A DNA stretch of 64,000 nt from Haliclona indistincta (GCA_964017065.1 OZ024792.1:6319754-6383753), one strand, 5' to 3'. Numbered from the stretch's first letter, positions 1-15,000 are shown. The notes: generated by a model from the letters alone, not told the origin. Program-made: numbers and translations.

Positions 1-3000
1 GATAAACACCATCAATGAGACCATCACACTTACTGTACAAGGTGAGAGACATTTGATATTACATGCAGCATTGGTCACTCATCTCTGCAGCAACATCAGT
101 TACTCAAGCCACTATTATCAATCCACCATCATATGTTGTTGATGGTGATCAGAATGTTGAGCTGCAGTGTACTGTCACACTGAGTAGCACCATTGGACCA
201 GACTATAGTGCTCTCAGTATTGACTGGAGAGACAGCACTGACACTATCATCAACAACTGCTCCAGCCCCCTGCCACATGGGAACACACAGATCAGTGACA
301 CCTTCTCTTGTAACCTGACACTAGCCACTATCTCAGCTACTAGTGCAGGACTGTACACCTGTAATGCTGCTATTACTGGAATTAGTGGTACAGGAGTTGG
401 TTTTATTAATCTTCAAGTACTAGGTTCGCCAACGCTTGAATGTTGCTGTCATGATCATTGTCAGTATTAATTTTCGTTGAATAGGTATTGATGTTAGTGG
501 TCCCTTCCAAAGCCTTACTCTTGGCAGTACTGCAGTGATCACCTGTAGTATAGCTGATCTGTCAGCTCCTACTATCAAATGGTTGTATCAAAATGGATCA
601 GTAGTGAGCAACTCACATGTTCTGACTCTAAAACCAGTCAACTATACACACAATGGAAGAGTGTTCACATGTTTAGTGAACTCATCTCAACTGTACTCTC
701 CTGGTAAAAAGAATATCACCGTCACTGTTCAAGGTATGTAACTTCAGTAAATTATTGAGCTTTTTTGATCAGTATTTTTAACTCAAGGTACTACTGTTTC
801 TAATGTCACTACAAATGAAAACAGCATATCTGCTCTCAAAGGAACTAACAACATAAGGATCAGTTGTACAATCACTCTCAAAAATACCATTGGACCTGAT
901 TACAGTGCACTGAATGTCACATGGACACACAATGGCTCTCAATCTACAATGCTTCAAGCTAATCCAATTGGAATGAGTGGAGAGCCATCATCAATGTTCA
1001 CTAGTGTATTGACTACTGACAGTAATGAATTCACGGACAGTGGCAGCTACTGTTGTGTTGCTGCAGTGATTGGATCTGGTGACTCAAATAAGATGGGCTG
1101 TGTCACATTGAGTGTGCTAGGTAAAAATTAATACATCACCAATAATTTTAAAATCATCTTTATGCACAGATATCAGCATATCAGGAAAAAACTCAGATCT
1201 AACTGTTGGAACAACTTACAATATTATTTGCAGTGTTCCAGGTCTTGATGACTCTAGTGCCATAATGTGGACTAGTAGTGCAGCTGCTGTCCCTGTTTCA
1301 ACAACAAACACTCTCACACTGCAGTCAGTGAATAACACATTGAATGGAACTGAGTTCACATGTTCAGTAAACTCATCAAAACTGTACAGTTCTGGAATGA
1401 AGAAAATTACTGTCAACATACTATGTATGTTTTTAATTTACAGGTACACTTATTTTGTTTTACTAAATATCTTTAATCAGATACAAGATTGACATCAGTC
1501 TCCATTGAGCCTCAGAGTGTCACTGCTCTTGTTGGGTCATCGCAAGTGGTATTCACTTGTATTATAACTCTGAATCATGATATTGGTCCTGATCATAGTG
1601 CTCTGAATGTTGTCTGGACAAAAGATGCAATGTCCAGTGTAGCTCCTAAACTGGGAGTACATAGTGTGTTTAACAGTTCAATAACTGTATCAACACACAC
1701 TTCATCCTCTCGAAATAAGTATTGCTGTAATGCTAGTATTATTGGAACAAATAATGTATCTGATTGTGGTTTTATTGAAATACTTGGTGAGGAATTGTGT
1801 TGTTGCATGTGAAGACAATTATTTTTTTGCAATTTACAATGAAAATTTTATAGAAATTAGCATCAGTGGACAGTATGAAACAATCCAATTAGGCAGCACA
1901 TCTACTGTTACCTGCAGTGTACCATTGATGAACACTGATATCAAATGGATATCACATGATGGAGCAGTAGTGAGCAGCTCAGGTGTACTGATGCTGTTTG
2001 GTAACCACACCATTGATGGAATAACATTCAGATGTGTAGTGAACTCAACACAGGCTCATTCTCCAGGAGAATCAAATATCACTGTTACTGTCACGAGTAA
2101 GAGATGAAATCAAAATTCATTTATTTTTCTGATTGTTTACAGATACATATGTTAGCTTGGTAATGATCCCTTCGAATAATCTAATGGTACCGGTTGGTAA
2201 TAATTCTCATCAACTGACTTGTATTGTCACGCTGAGTAGTTCTATTGGTCCTAATATCAGTGCTCTGAGTATATCATGGCAGCACAACGATCAAATGATC
2301 AGGTCTTTACTTGATAAAACTCAAGTGTCAGAACCAGAAATTAGTGGAGAGAATTCTTTTACCAGTGAACTGACACTCAGTACTATCAGTCAGCATGATA
2401 GTGGAGAGTATTGCTGCACTGCTAATATCGCAGGGAATCAGACAGAATTAAAGAGTTGTGTCGAACTAAAGGTCACTACTGATGGTGAGTAGCTCATACA
2501 ACTTTTATGTCATTTTCTCATTTAAAAAAATCTTATCAGATGCAATAGCTATTTCTGGAAAATATACTCAATTACAAATTGGCAAGACAATACAGCTATC
2601 ATGTAGTGTACCAAACCTGATGAATAGTGCTATCAAGTGGTTGTCTCATGATGGGTCAGTGTTGAACAGCTCAGGTGTTCTGATACTACAGTCAGTGAAC
2701 TACACTATCAATGGAACAATGATCACATGCTCAGTGAACTCAACACAACTGATAAACACCATCAATGAGACCATCACACTTACTGTACAAGGTGAGAGAC
2801 ATTTGATATTACATGCAGCATTGGTCACTCATCTCTACAGCAACATCAGTTACTCAAGCCACTATTGTCAACCCACCATCATATGTTGTTGATGGTGACC
2901 AGAATGTTGAGCTGCAGTGTACTGTCACACTGAGTAGCACCATTGGACCAGACTACAGTGCTCTCAGTATTGACTGGAGAGACAGCACTGACACTATCAT

Positions 3001-6000
3001 CAACAACTGCTCCAGCCCCCTGCCACATGGGAACACACAGATCAGTGACACCTTCTCTTGTAACCTGACACTAGCCACTATCTCAGCTACTAGTGCAGGA
3101 CTGTACACCTGTAATGCTGCTATTACTGGAATTAGTGGTACAGGAGTTGGTTTTATTAATCTTCAAGTACTAGGTTCGCCAACGCTTGAATGTTGCTGTC
3201 ATGATCATTGTCAGTATTAATTTTCGTTGAATAGGTATTGATGTTAGTGGTCCCTTCCAAAGCCTTACTCCCGGCAGTACTGCAGTGATCACCTGTAGTA
3301 TAGCTGATCTGTCAGCTCCTACTATCAAATGGTTGTATCAGAATGGATCAGTAGTGAGCAACTCACATGTTCTGACTCTAAAACCAGTCAACTATACTCA
3401 CAATGGAAGAGTGTTCACATGTTTGGTAAACTCATACCAACTGTACTCTCCTGGTAAAAAGAATATCACCATCACTGTTCAAGGTATGTAAGTTCAGTAA
3501 ATTATTGAGCTTTTTTGATCAGTATTTTTAACTCAAGGTACTACTGTTTCTAATGTCACTACAAATGAAAACAGCATATCTGCTCTCAAAGGAACTAACA
3601 ACATAAGGATCAGTTGTACAATCACTCTCAACAATACCATTGGACCTGATTACAGTGCACTGAATGTCACATGGACACACAATGGCTCTCAATCTACAAT
3701 GCTTCAAGCTAATCCAATTGGAATGAGTGGAGAGCCATCATCAATGTTCACTAGTGTATTGACAATTGACAGTAATGAATTCACAGACAGTGGCAGCTAC
3801 TGTTGTGTTGCTGCAGTGATTGGATCTGGTGACTCAAATAAGATGGGCTGTGTCACATTGAGTGTGCTAGGTAAAAATTAATACATCACCAATAATTTTA
3901 AAATCATCTTTATGCACAGATATCAGCATATCAGGAGAACACTCAGATCTAACTGTTGGAACAACTTACAATATTATTTGCAGTGTTCCAGATCTTGATG
4001 ACTCTAGTGCCATAATGTGGACTAGTAGTGCAGCTGGTGTCCCTGTATCAACAACAAACACTCTCACACTGCAGTCAGTGAATAACACATTGAATGGAAC
4101 TGAGTTCACATGTTCAGTAAACTCATCAAAACTGTACAGTTCTGGAATGAAGAAAATTACTGTCAACATACTATGTATGTTTTTAATTTACAGGTACACT
4201 TATTTTGTTTTACTAAATATCTTTAATCAGATACAAGAGTGACATCAGTCTCCATTGAGCCTCAGAGTGTCACTGGCCTTGTTGGACCATCGCAAGTGGT
4301 ATTCACTTGTATTATAACTCTGAATCATGATATTGGTCCTGATCATAGTGCTCTGAATGTTGTCTGGACACAAGATGCAATGTCCAGCATCAGTCCAAAC
4401 GTGGGAATACATAGTGTGTTTAGCAGTTCAATAACTGTATCAACTCACACTCTGTCCTCTCGAAAGGAGTATTGCTGTAATGCTAATATTATTGGAACAA
4501 TTACAGTTTCAGATTGTTCCTCAATTGAAGTTCTTGGTAAGATATCACACTCTTCATACTGTTAATTAATATGGAATTTACAGAAATCATCATCACTGGA
4601 CAATATCAGCAAATCCAATTAGGCAACACATCTATAGTTACCTGCAGTGTACCACAACTGATGAACACTGATATCAAATGGATATCACATGATGGAGCAG
4701 TAGTGAGCAGCTCAGGTGTACTGATGCTGTTTGGTGACCACACCATTGATGGAAGAATATTCAGATGTGTAGTGAACTCAACACAGGCTCATTCTCCAGG
4801 AGAATCAAATATCACTGTTACTGTCACGAGTAAGAGATGAAATCAAAATTCATTTATTTTTCTGATTGTTTACAGATACATATGTTAGCTTGGTAATGAT
4901 CCCTTCGAATAATCTAATGGTACCGGTTGGTAATAATTCTCATCAACTGACTTGTATTGTCACGCTGAGTAGTTCTATTGGTCCTAATATCAGTGCTCTG
5001 AGTATATCATGGCAGCACAACGATCAAATGATCAGGCCTTTACTTGATAGAACTCAAGTGTCAGAACCAGAAATTAGTGGAGAGAATTCTTTTACCAGTG
5101 AACTGACACTCAGTACTATCAGTCAGCATGATAGTGGAGAGTATTGCTGCACTGCTAATATCGCAGGGAATCAGACAGAATTAAAGAGTTGTGTCGAACT
5201 AAAGGTCACTACTGATGGTGAGTAGCTCATACAACTTTTATGTCATTTTCTCATTAAAAAATAATCCAGATGCAATAGCTATTTCTGGAAAATATACTCA
5301 ATTACAAATTGGCAAGACAATACAGCTATCATGTAGTGTACCAAACCTGATGGATAGTGCTATCAAATGGTTATCTCATGATGGGTCAGTGTTGAACAGC
5401 TCAGGTGTTCTGATACTACAGTCAGTGAACTACACTATCAATGGAACAATGATCACATGCTCAGTGAACTCACCACAACTGATAAACACCATCAATGAGA
5501 CCATCACACTTACTGTACAAGGTGAGAGACATTTGATATTACATGCAGCATTGGCCACTCATCTCTGCAGCAACATCAGTTACTCAAGCCACTATTATCA
5601 ACCCACCATCATATGTTGTTGATGGTGATCAGAATGTTGAGCTGCAGTGTACTGTCACACTGAGTATAGCACCATTGGACCAGACTACAGTGCTCTCAGT
5701 ATTGACTGGAGAGACAGCACTGACACTATCATCAACAACTGCTCCAGTCCCCAGCCACATGGGAACACACAGATCAGTGACACCTTCTCTTGTAACCTGA
5801 CACTAGCCACTATCTCAGCTACTAGTGCAGGACTGTACACCTGTAATGCTGCTATTACTGGAATTAGTGGTGCAGGAGTTGGTTTTATTAATCTTCAAGT
5901 ACTAGGTTCGCCAACGCTTGAATGTTGCTGTCACGATCATTGTCAGTATTAATTTTCGTTGAATAGGTATTGATGTTAGTGGTCCCTTCCAAAGCCTTAC

Positions 6001-9000
6001 TCCCGGCAGTACTGCAGTGATCACCTGTAGTATAGCTGATCTGTCAGCTCCTACTATAAAATGGTTGTATCAGAATGGATCAGTAGTGAGCAACTCACAT
6101 GTTCTGACTTTAGAACCAGTCAACTATACTCACAATGGAAGAGTGTTCACATGTTTAGTGAACTCATCTCAACTGTACTCTCCTGGTCAAAAGAATATCA
6201 CCGTCACTGTTCAATGTATGTAACTTCAGTATTTTATTGCCTTTTTGATCAGTATCTAACTTAGGTACTACTGTTTCTTCTGTCACTATAAGTGAGGACA
6301 GCATATCTGCTCTCAAAGGAACTAACAACATTGTCATCAGTTGTACAATCACTCTCAACAATACCATTGGACCTGATTACAGTGCACTTAATGTCACATG
6401 GACACACAATGCTTCTCAATCTACAATACTACAAGCTAATCCAATTGCAATGAGTGGAACAGAATCAAAAATTTTTAACACTAGAGTTACAATTGACAGT
6501 AATGAGTTCACAGACAGTGGCAGCTACTGCTGTGTTGCTGCAGTGATTGGATCTGGTGACTCAAATAAGATGGGCTGTGTCACATTAAGTGTGCTAGGTA
6601 AAAATCAATGTGTCACCAATATTTTTAAAATCATTGTTATATGATACTGTTTGCACTAGTGCAGACAGGTGTTAACCCCTGTGGTAAACACCAAGTAGTT
6701 CTGAAGTGCCAAGTGCATTAAGCCAGGGTCTAACAAGTAGCTGTATCCCCATAACAGCCTCATGGTACGGCCTTAGGTACAAGCAACAATGCATGCCCCG
6801 CAGAGGCTCACGCACTAAAACAGCCACTACTAAAAGGCAGCTCAAGCATGGTCACGCACATGATAGTCGTTATACTCCGCTGAGCTCTTATTATCCTCAC
6901 TCGCTAGACAATCTGCTCCGCCGAGCCATACTCACTCGCTAGACGTTCTGCTCCGCTGAGCTAGTCTTACCAATGTCGCGTTCTTCTCCCAACCGCTCCA
7001 CCCTAACACCAGCGGTCCCCGCGTCACTTACGACAGAAGCACTACGCCTCAGACTACAGGAGGCGAAGTTGGCAAGTACCGGGAGGCGACCCACGCTTGT
7101 TAAGCGCCTCACTGAGCACCTAGCCTCCCAGGCTAGGTCGGACAATTCACCGTCAAGTACAGACCGAGACCCTACCGCAACGGACGCTGCAGCAAGCTCC
7201 GCTGGCCACTCAACAGCCCCCAGTACCAGCAACGCGGACACTGCCCACTCACAGACGGGTTCAGATGAGGCAAGCTCCTCTGTCGACGAGTCCGACCGTC
7301 ACTGGCGCCGCCGAACTCACTCCCGTCGCAGCCGCTCCCGTTCCCCGCGAGTACGGACAACAACCAGGGATGACCGTCGCAGGCATCATCGTCACCGCAG
7401 TCATCACCGTAGTCACCGCATCGGCCACCGACAACAGCACAGCCGTTCCAGCAGTCCAGACCACCCCAGCTCACACCACCGCCGACACAGCAGCCCTCAC
7501 CGTCGATCCAGCACTAGCCATCACCACAGTGCCAGGTCCGCACACCATCGCCGCAGCAGACACAGTCACGGTGCCCAGAGGCATCACAGGACTCATCATA
7601 AGCACCACCGCCGCTCCATCAGATCCCGTGTCGGTCTCTCTCCATCTCCAACCACCACCACTGACAGCTGCTCCCAGTTCAGCTCAGACGAGTCAGACGG
7701 GGGATACCAGGAGCTTCCACCATCAGCCTGTGGCCAACCACTTCAATCCTCCATTCTCAAAAAAATACGGAGAGGTGAGTTTATCAATTTCTCCTCTCTC
7801 CTTCCACAGGCTGCAAACCTCGATCCTGTCAAAAGGGATTACAGAACAGACTGCTGTCGCTCCACAACTGACAATCGACAACCCAACCGCCCCAAACTAA
7901 CTGTCACTGACTTCGACTCGTGGATGAGAGCCTGGACTCGCTACCTCCACGCCATTAGCTTCTTCTTCCCAAAACGACTGACTGACCTAATCGCCTACCA
8001 AGACATAATCGTCACAGCAGCAGAGCGATACCATTTCAATGGATGGTACAGCTACGATAGAGCCTTCCGCCTGAAGGCTAGCCAAGACTCATCAGTTCGC
8101 TGGTGCCACATAGACCAGGACCTATGGTCCCTTTGGTGCTCAGCGCAAGCTCGCCCCTATTGTAGCCGCTGCTACTGCCATGGCCACACAGCATCTAATT
8201 GCACAACTGGGGGACCAAACCGCAGTTTTCGTCCCCAAGTCAACACCAAAGCTAAAGATGGCCGAACAATGTGTCTCCGTTACAACAACAACTCCTGCCC
8301 TCACCCTCAATCATGCAAATTTGCTCACATCTGCCTCAAGTGCGAAGGCCCGCACCCATCCAGCGGGTGCAAGTCGTCCGCTTGACGACCACCAACCTTA
8401 CACTCCAATCGACCTGGTTCAACTCGAACTGGAACTGAAGCATCACCCTGACAAAGTGTGGACCTCACATCTCATACAGAGACTAACCAATGGAACCGAG
8501 ATTGGTTACCTAGGACCGAGAGCAACTCGCTCGACCCATAATCTAACATCTTCACGATTACACCCAAATATCATCGATCAACATTTACAACGAGAGTGTG
8601 ACCTTGGTCACATGGCTGGCCCCTACACTTTACCACCATGTCCTCGTCTCCAATGCTCTGGTGTTGGGCTAGTCCCCAAAAAATCGGGATCCTGGCGCAT
8701 GATTATGCACTTATCTGCTCCTCCAGGCAAGAGTATCAACGATGGCATCCCGAAAGATCTGTTCTCATTGAGATACAGCACAATCGACGATGCCTGCAAG
8801 CTTATCGCCGCAGCTGGACATGGTGCTTTCTTGGCTAAGATTGACCTAAAAACTGCATTTCGCCTGATACCGGTGGCCAAAAAAGACTGGGAACTGCTAG
8901 GAATTCACTGGCGAGATGCCTTCTACGTTGATAAACAACTCCCATTTGGTCTACGCTCCGCCCCTTTCCTCTTCAACGAACTTGCTACAGCAATCCACTG

Positions 9001-12000
9001 GGTACTCGAACATAATTACCAGATACCGTCACTAATTCACTACCTCGATGACTTCCTGCTAGTTGCCCAATCGGAAACCACCGCCTCCCAAAACAAAGCT
9101 ACTATGCTATCTCTATGTTCCCGACTATCAATACCACTCTCCTGGGACAAAGTGGAAGGACCCACCACCTGTCTTTCATTCCTCGGTATCGAGATAGACA
9201 CAGTTCGCTGGGAACTCCGCCTACCACAAGAAAAACTCACTGAGCTGATTCACCTACTCACCACTTGGTCATCAACCACAAAATGTACCAAACGACAGCT
9301 CCTCTCGCTCATAGGAAAACTGAACTTCGCTACAAAAGTAATCCCCGCTGGGAGAATCTTCTTACGCCGCCTCATTAATCGATCCACCGCAGTGGATGCC
9401 ATGCATCACCATCTCTACCTCAACGCAGAAGCCAGAGCCGACATTGCCTGGTGGCTCATATTCCTTCCTCGCTGGAATGGCCGGGCACCAATCCTCCAAC
9501 CCAAATGGACCCTATCCTCCACTCTACAGCTATTTACCGATGCCTCCGGTTCACATGGTTTCGGCGCATACTACCAAGGAGCATGGTTCCGTGGCAGCTG
9601 GCTCCCCCATCAACAGCTCAATCCCGCTACTGGCATATCTATTGCTTGGCAAGAACTCTATGCCATTGTGGCTGCCGCTGCAGCCTGGGGCAAAGCATGG
9701 ACGGGGCGTCGAATAATGGTGCACTGCGACAATCAAGCAGTCGTGGATATCTGGGATCACTACACATCCAAATCACCTACAATTATGTGCTTAGTTAGAA
9801 CCCTTCACTTAATTGCCGCCACTAACAATTTTCATATTAGAATTTCCCACATACAGGGAGTGGACAACTCAATCGCAGATGCTCTCTCACGAGGTCGGAT
9901 CTCTACCTTCCGACGACTGGTGCCAGACGCAGACATTACCATGACCAAAGTACCGGTAATTACCTCTCTGATTCCATCTCTCCAGACAGAGTATGGGCTC
10001 ACCGCAGTGTTGCCCGGTCCACATCACGTCTCTACCGATCTGCATTCCAACGATACAGGCAATTCTGCCACCGCCGGGGCATCAAATCACTTCCAGCCAC
10101 ACAGAACTCCCTCGTTGCCTTCGCCACTCACCTTGCCGCCACCAAGTCACCATCTACAGTCACTACCTATATATCGGCCGTCAAGCACTACCATCTAGCC
10201 GACGGCAACATGGCTGCAGACATATACTCACCTTACCTTTCAATGGTGCTACGTGGGATCCGCCGAAAGCAAGCTCAGCCACATACACGCCGCCCAATCT
10301 CTTACACCCTTCTCCAGCAAATACTAGACCACATTCAGCATTCATTCATAGCTCAAGACCATACCCGGGCAATGCTACAAGCCGCAGTCTCCCTAGCATT
10401 CCATGGCCTTCTACGGGTGAGTGAATTCACTTCACCAACCCCATATAACACCATAGCACGACGCACTCTGTCCCGCAAGGATATTCGCCTTCAAAGCAAA
10501 ATATCAATGACCATTCATCTACGTGCATCCAAAACTGACCAGAAACATCAGGGTAACTACCTTGTCATTGGTGCCACCGGCACCAGCACATGCCCAGTAC
10601 ATTTGATGAGACGCTACCTTACCATCTGCAACCATCACCACACCAAACCGCACTTACCATTGTTTCACTTTCCTAGTCACTATAATCTCACAGCTCCAGC
10701 CTTCACAAAAATACTACGCGAATGCATCCGGGCAACTGGTCGGAACCCCAAGCACTATGCAAGTCACAGCCTACGCATTGGTGGTGCCACCGCTGCAGCT
10801 GCAGCCGGAATCCCGCCAACCACAATCAAGGAACTTGGCAGGTGGAAAAGTGATTGCTACCTACAATACACCCGCGTTCCCAATGCCAACCTCGCCAAAG
10901 CAGCAGCTCGCATGGCAAGCACAGCAAAAGAAGCTCGCAATCCCGGCCGCAGCCACCCTCTCACCAAGTAACACTCAAGCCTTCAGGTCATTACACTCAT
11001 TAACCATCCAATAACTCTTCATACCCATTGCACCACAATTTATTTTGTTTATTAACCTTACCTTTCTATGCACCATCAATCTTCAGTTACTATCATTCAA
11101 CTAACACACTCCTACCTTTGGGGCAAATGTGTTCGCCAAGTCTCACACTTTGGGGGGTTCAGGTGCCCCGCAGGGGAGTGTCGCCAGCCTGACACGCTTG
11201 TCAGACACTCTCAGGACACCTCGGACTACCTTCCTCTTTTAACGCCAAAAGCCTGTTGAATATAGCTAGAAGGCAGCCTCACCAGCATGTCAGGTGTCAC
11301 GGGGTTAAATGATACTGTTTGCACTAGTGCAGACAGGTGTTAACCCCTGTGGTAAACACCAAGTAGTTCTGAAGTGCCAAGTGCATTAAGCCAGGGTCTA
11401 ACAAGTAGCTGTATCCCCATAACAGCCTCATGGTACGGCCTTAGGTACAAGCAACAATGCATGCCCCGCAGAGGCTCACGCACTAAAACAGCCACTACTA
11501 AAAGGCAGCTCAAGCATGGTCACGCACATGATAGTCGTTATACTCCGCTGAGCTCTTATTATCACCCACCTCACCCACCACTCATCCAATACCACTATTG
11601 TATGCCACTGTGAAATTGAATAAAAATGGGGGGGTTCAGGTGCCCCGCAGGGGAGTGTCGCCAGCCTGACACGCTTGTCAGACACTCTCAGGACACCTCG
11701 GACTACCTTCCTCTTTTAACGCCAAAAGCCTGTTGAATATAGCTAGAAGGCAGCCTCACCAGCATGTCAGGTGTCACGGGGTTAAGCACAGATATCAGCA
11801 TATCAGGAGAACACTCAGATCTAACTGTTGGAACAACTTACAATATTACTTGCAGTGTACCAGGTCTTGATGACTCTAGTGCCATAATGTGGACTAGTAG
11901 TGCAGCTGCTGTCCCTGTTTCAACAACAAACAATCTCACACTGCAGTCAGTGAATAACACATTGAATGGAACTGAGTTCACATGTTCAGTGAAGTCAATG

Positions 12001-15000
12001 AAGTTGCACGCACATAGTCCTGCGACGAAAACAATTACAGTCACTGTACTAGGTACGTCTCATCAGTCTACTCTTAAATTTATTTGATAATTTTTTCTAG
12101 ATACAAGAGTTACATCAGTCTCCATTGAGCCTCAGAGTGTCACTGCTCTTGTTGGGTCATCTCCAGTGGTATTCACTTGTACTATAACTCTGAATCATGA
12201 TATTGGTCCTGATCATAGTCCTCTGAATGTTGTCTGGACACAAGATGCAATGTCCAGTATCAGTCCAAACGTGGGACTACATAGTATTTTTAACAGTTCA
12301 ATAACTGTATCAACTCACACTCCATCCGCTCGAAAGGAGAATTGCTGTAATGCTAGTATTATTGGAACAATTACAGTTTTAGATTGTTCCTCAATTGAAG
12401 TTCTTGGTAAGAAAATCACACTCTTCATACTGTTAATTAACTCAAGATTTACAGAACTTGTCATCACTGGGCAATACCAGCAAATCCAATTAGGCAGCAC
12501 ATCTACTGTTACCTGCAGTGTACCAGAATTGATGAACAGTAATATCAAATGGATATCACATGATGGAGAAGTAGTGAGCAGCTCAGGTGTACTGATGCTG
12601 TTTGGTGACCACACCATTGATGGAAGAATATTCAGATGTGTAGTAAAATCAACACAGGCTCATTCTCCAGGAGAGTCAAATATCACCGTTACTGTCATGA
12701 GTAAGAGATGAAATCAAAAACTTATTTATTTTTCTGATAATTTTACAGATTCATATGTTAGCTTGGTAATGATCCCTTCGAATAATCTAATAGTACCGGT
12801 TGGTAATAATTCTCATCAACTGACTTGTCTTGTCACTCTGAGTAGTTCTATTGGTCCTGATATAAGTGCTCTGAGTATATCATGGCAGCACAACGATCAA
12901 ATGATCAGGTCTTTACTTGACAGAACTCAAGTGTCAGAACCAGAAATTAGTGGAGAAAATTCTTTTACCAGTAAACTGACACTCAGTACTATCAGTCAGC
13001 ATGATAGTGGAGAGTATTGCTGCACTGTTAGTATCGCAGGGAATCAGACAGAATTAAAGAGTTGTGTCGAACTAAAGGTCACTACTGATGGTGAGTAGCT
13101 CATACAACTTTTAAATAATTTTCTCATTTAAAAATAATGTTATCAGATGCAATAGCTATTTCTGGAAAATATACTCAATTACAAATTGGCAAGACAATAC
13201 AGCTATCATGTAGTGTACCAAACCTGATGGACAGTAGTATCAAGTGGTTATCTCATGATGGGTCAGTGTTGAACAGCTCAGGTGTTCTGATACTACAGTC
13301 AGTGAACTACACTATCAATGGAACAATGATCACATGCTCAGTGAACTCACCACAACTGATAAACACCATCAATGAGACCATCACACTTACTGTACAAGGT
13401 GAGAGACATTTGATATTACATGCAGCATTGGTCACTCATCTCTGCAGCAACATCAGTTACTCAAGCCGCTATTATCAATCCACCATCATATGCTGTTGAT
13501 GGTGACCAGAATGTTGAGCTGCAGTGTACTGTCACACTGAGTAGCACCATTGGACCAGACTACAGTGCTCTCAGTATTGACTGGAGAGACAGCACTGACA
13601 CTATCATCAACAACTGCTCCAGCCCCCAGCCACATGGGAACACACAGATCAGTGGGACCTTCTCTTGTAACCTGACACTAGCCACTATCTCAGCTACTAG
13701 TGCAGGACTGTACTCCTGTAATGCTGCTATTACTGGAATTAGTGGTTCAAGAGTTGGTTTTATTAATCTTCAAGTACAAGGTTTGGACATGAACATGCTT
13801 GTAAAGAATGAGATGCACATTACTGACACACATAGGTTCTCTTCAGAATGCTAGTCTCCTCACACCAGTGAATGCAGTTCTTGGACTGTCATCTGTGCTC
13901 ACTTGTGAAGTGCACACTTCACTAACAGTCACCACTAACCTGTTCTCAGTCCAGTGGATGCACAGAGGGAGTCTGGTCACTGGTAGTGGTGGGTTTTTAC
14001 TAAAGCAAGGATCAGGAGCAGGTGCTTCAGTGTATGTGACTGAGTTGACTCTGAGTGAGACTACTGTTGAGAGCTCAGGACTGTACTCCTGTCGTGTGTC
14101 TACTGACAGACAACAAGTAACAGCTGAAGCCAACCTCACTGTAGCATGTGAGTGGATTGAGCTAAACTGTCATCATTTGATTGTCTCTTACAGTTTCTCA
14201 TATTGATGTTTACACTGGACCATCCAATGGATTCCCCTCACAACCTCTACTGGGTACCAGTACTAGACTGAACTGCTCTGTCACACTCCATCCTCAGCTC
14301 AGCCAGCTCACCATCCTCACCATCCAGTACCAGTGGTCTTCTAATGGTGTGACAAGAGGTAGTGAACAGGAACTAGTGCTACCCAACTTGAGTCCAGCAG
14401 ATGCTACAACCTACTCCTGCACAGTGACAGTCTCTTCAGCTAATCCAGGAGAACACCTGATCAGACAAATCAGTAATCAGTCAATGTATGACCTCAGACC
14501 AAAAGGTGTGTTATAATTATAGACAATATATGTCAATTTCCAATTTTTTTTTTCTTACAGCTAGCCTTGTGGTAGTTCATCTGTCACCTGGTGGTAGTAG
14601 AGTGGTTTATTATTCTGGAGAAGATCTCAATGTAACATGTATCAGTAGTGTAGTGGGTGCAGTGTTCACTTGGAGAGCAGTTAATATCACAACACAGCAA
14701 CCATTGATCATACCAAATACTACTGTGAGCAGTGGTAGCAATACCAGTGTACTCATTCTCAGACCAATCAGAGTCAGTGATAGTGTTCTAGTGGACTTTA
14801 TTTGTGCAGTAGCATTTCTTGAGAATAAGAAAATCATGGAAAATGAAACATCTACTCTGGTCAACATAAGCGGTAATCAATTCATGGTTTGGGTGCTTTT
14901 TATTAACTTTACATCTTCCAGTTCCATCATTGAGTGTGTCAGTGTCTTCCAATGCTAATACAGTACTGGATATCAGTGGATACAACTCCTTCACTGTACA

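Larger units (their letters stand above)
6641..11785 (+). mobile_element. Ngaro-type (DIRS order) tyrosine-recombinase retrotransposon, full length
   Basis: The 5145-base element lies in an intron of gene 1, in the same orientation. It has split direct repeats in the order A1, genes, B1, A2, B2, the arrangement known for Ngaro and PAT elements. It encodes a Gag-like protein, reverse transcriptase with RNase H, and a tyrosine recombinase, and has no integrase or protease. No methyltransferase-like domain follows RNase H, which favours Ngaro over PAT. Comparison with the uninterrupted intron of gene 2 (about 20281-20300) shows precise insertion after ...TTGTTAT with no target duplication, as expected for tyrosine-recombinase integration. 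Open frames and near-identical repeats suggest a recent insertion. Confidence 0.92.
5522..13398 (+). repeat. Gene 1 tandem unit C (eight Ig exons, split by Ngaro element)
   Basis: Third copy of the unit. Exons are 5571-5905, 5967-6215, 6265-6597, then after the retrotransposon 11792-12052, 12101-12406, 12455-12700, 12749-13090 and 13147-13398. Without the 5145-base insertion the unit is about 2.73 kb, like A and B. The first exon is 335 bases instead of 333, because an extra TA near 5667 shifts the frame. The exon 11792-12052 has a divergent 3' end two codons longer than its paralogues. Confidence 0.85.

Noticed and set aside
7265..7900. Alternative-frame open region within the Ngaro Gag gene
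   Set aside because: It arises from the biased Arg/Ser/His codons of Gag, has no recognisable domain and ends without overlap to another motif.
13843..14139. Long open frames on the minus strand opposite Ig exons (also near 30486-30863, 48552-48779 and 4015-4170)
   Set aside because: They recur opposite every copy of the same exon, carry no domain of their own and are explained by the codon pattern of the plus-strand Ig exons.
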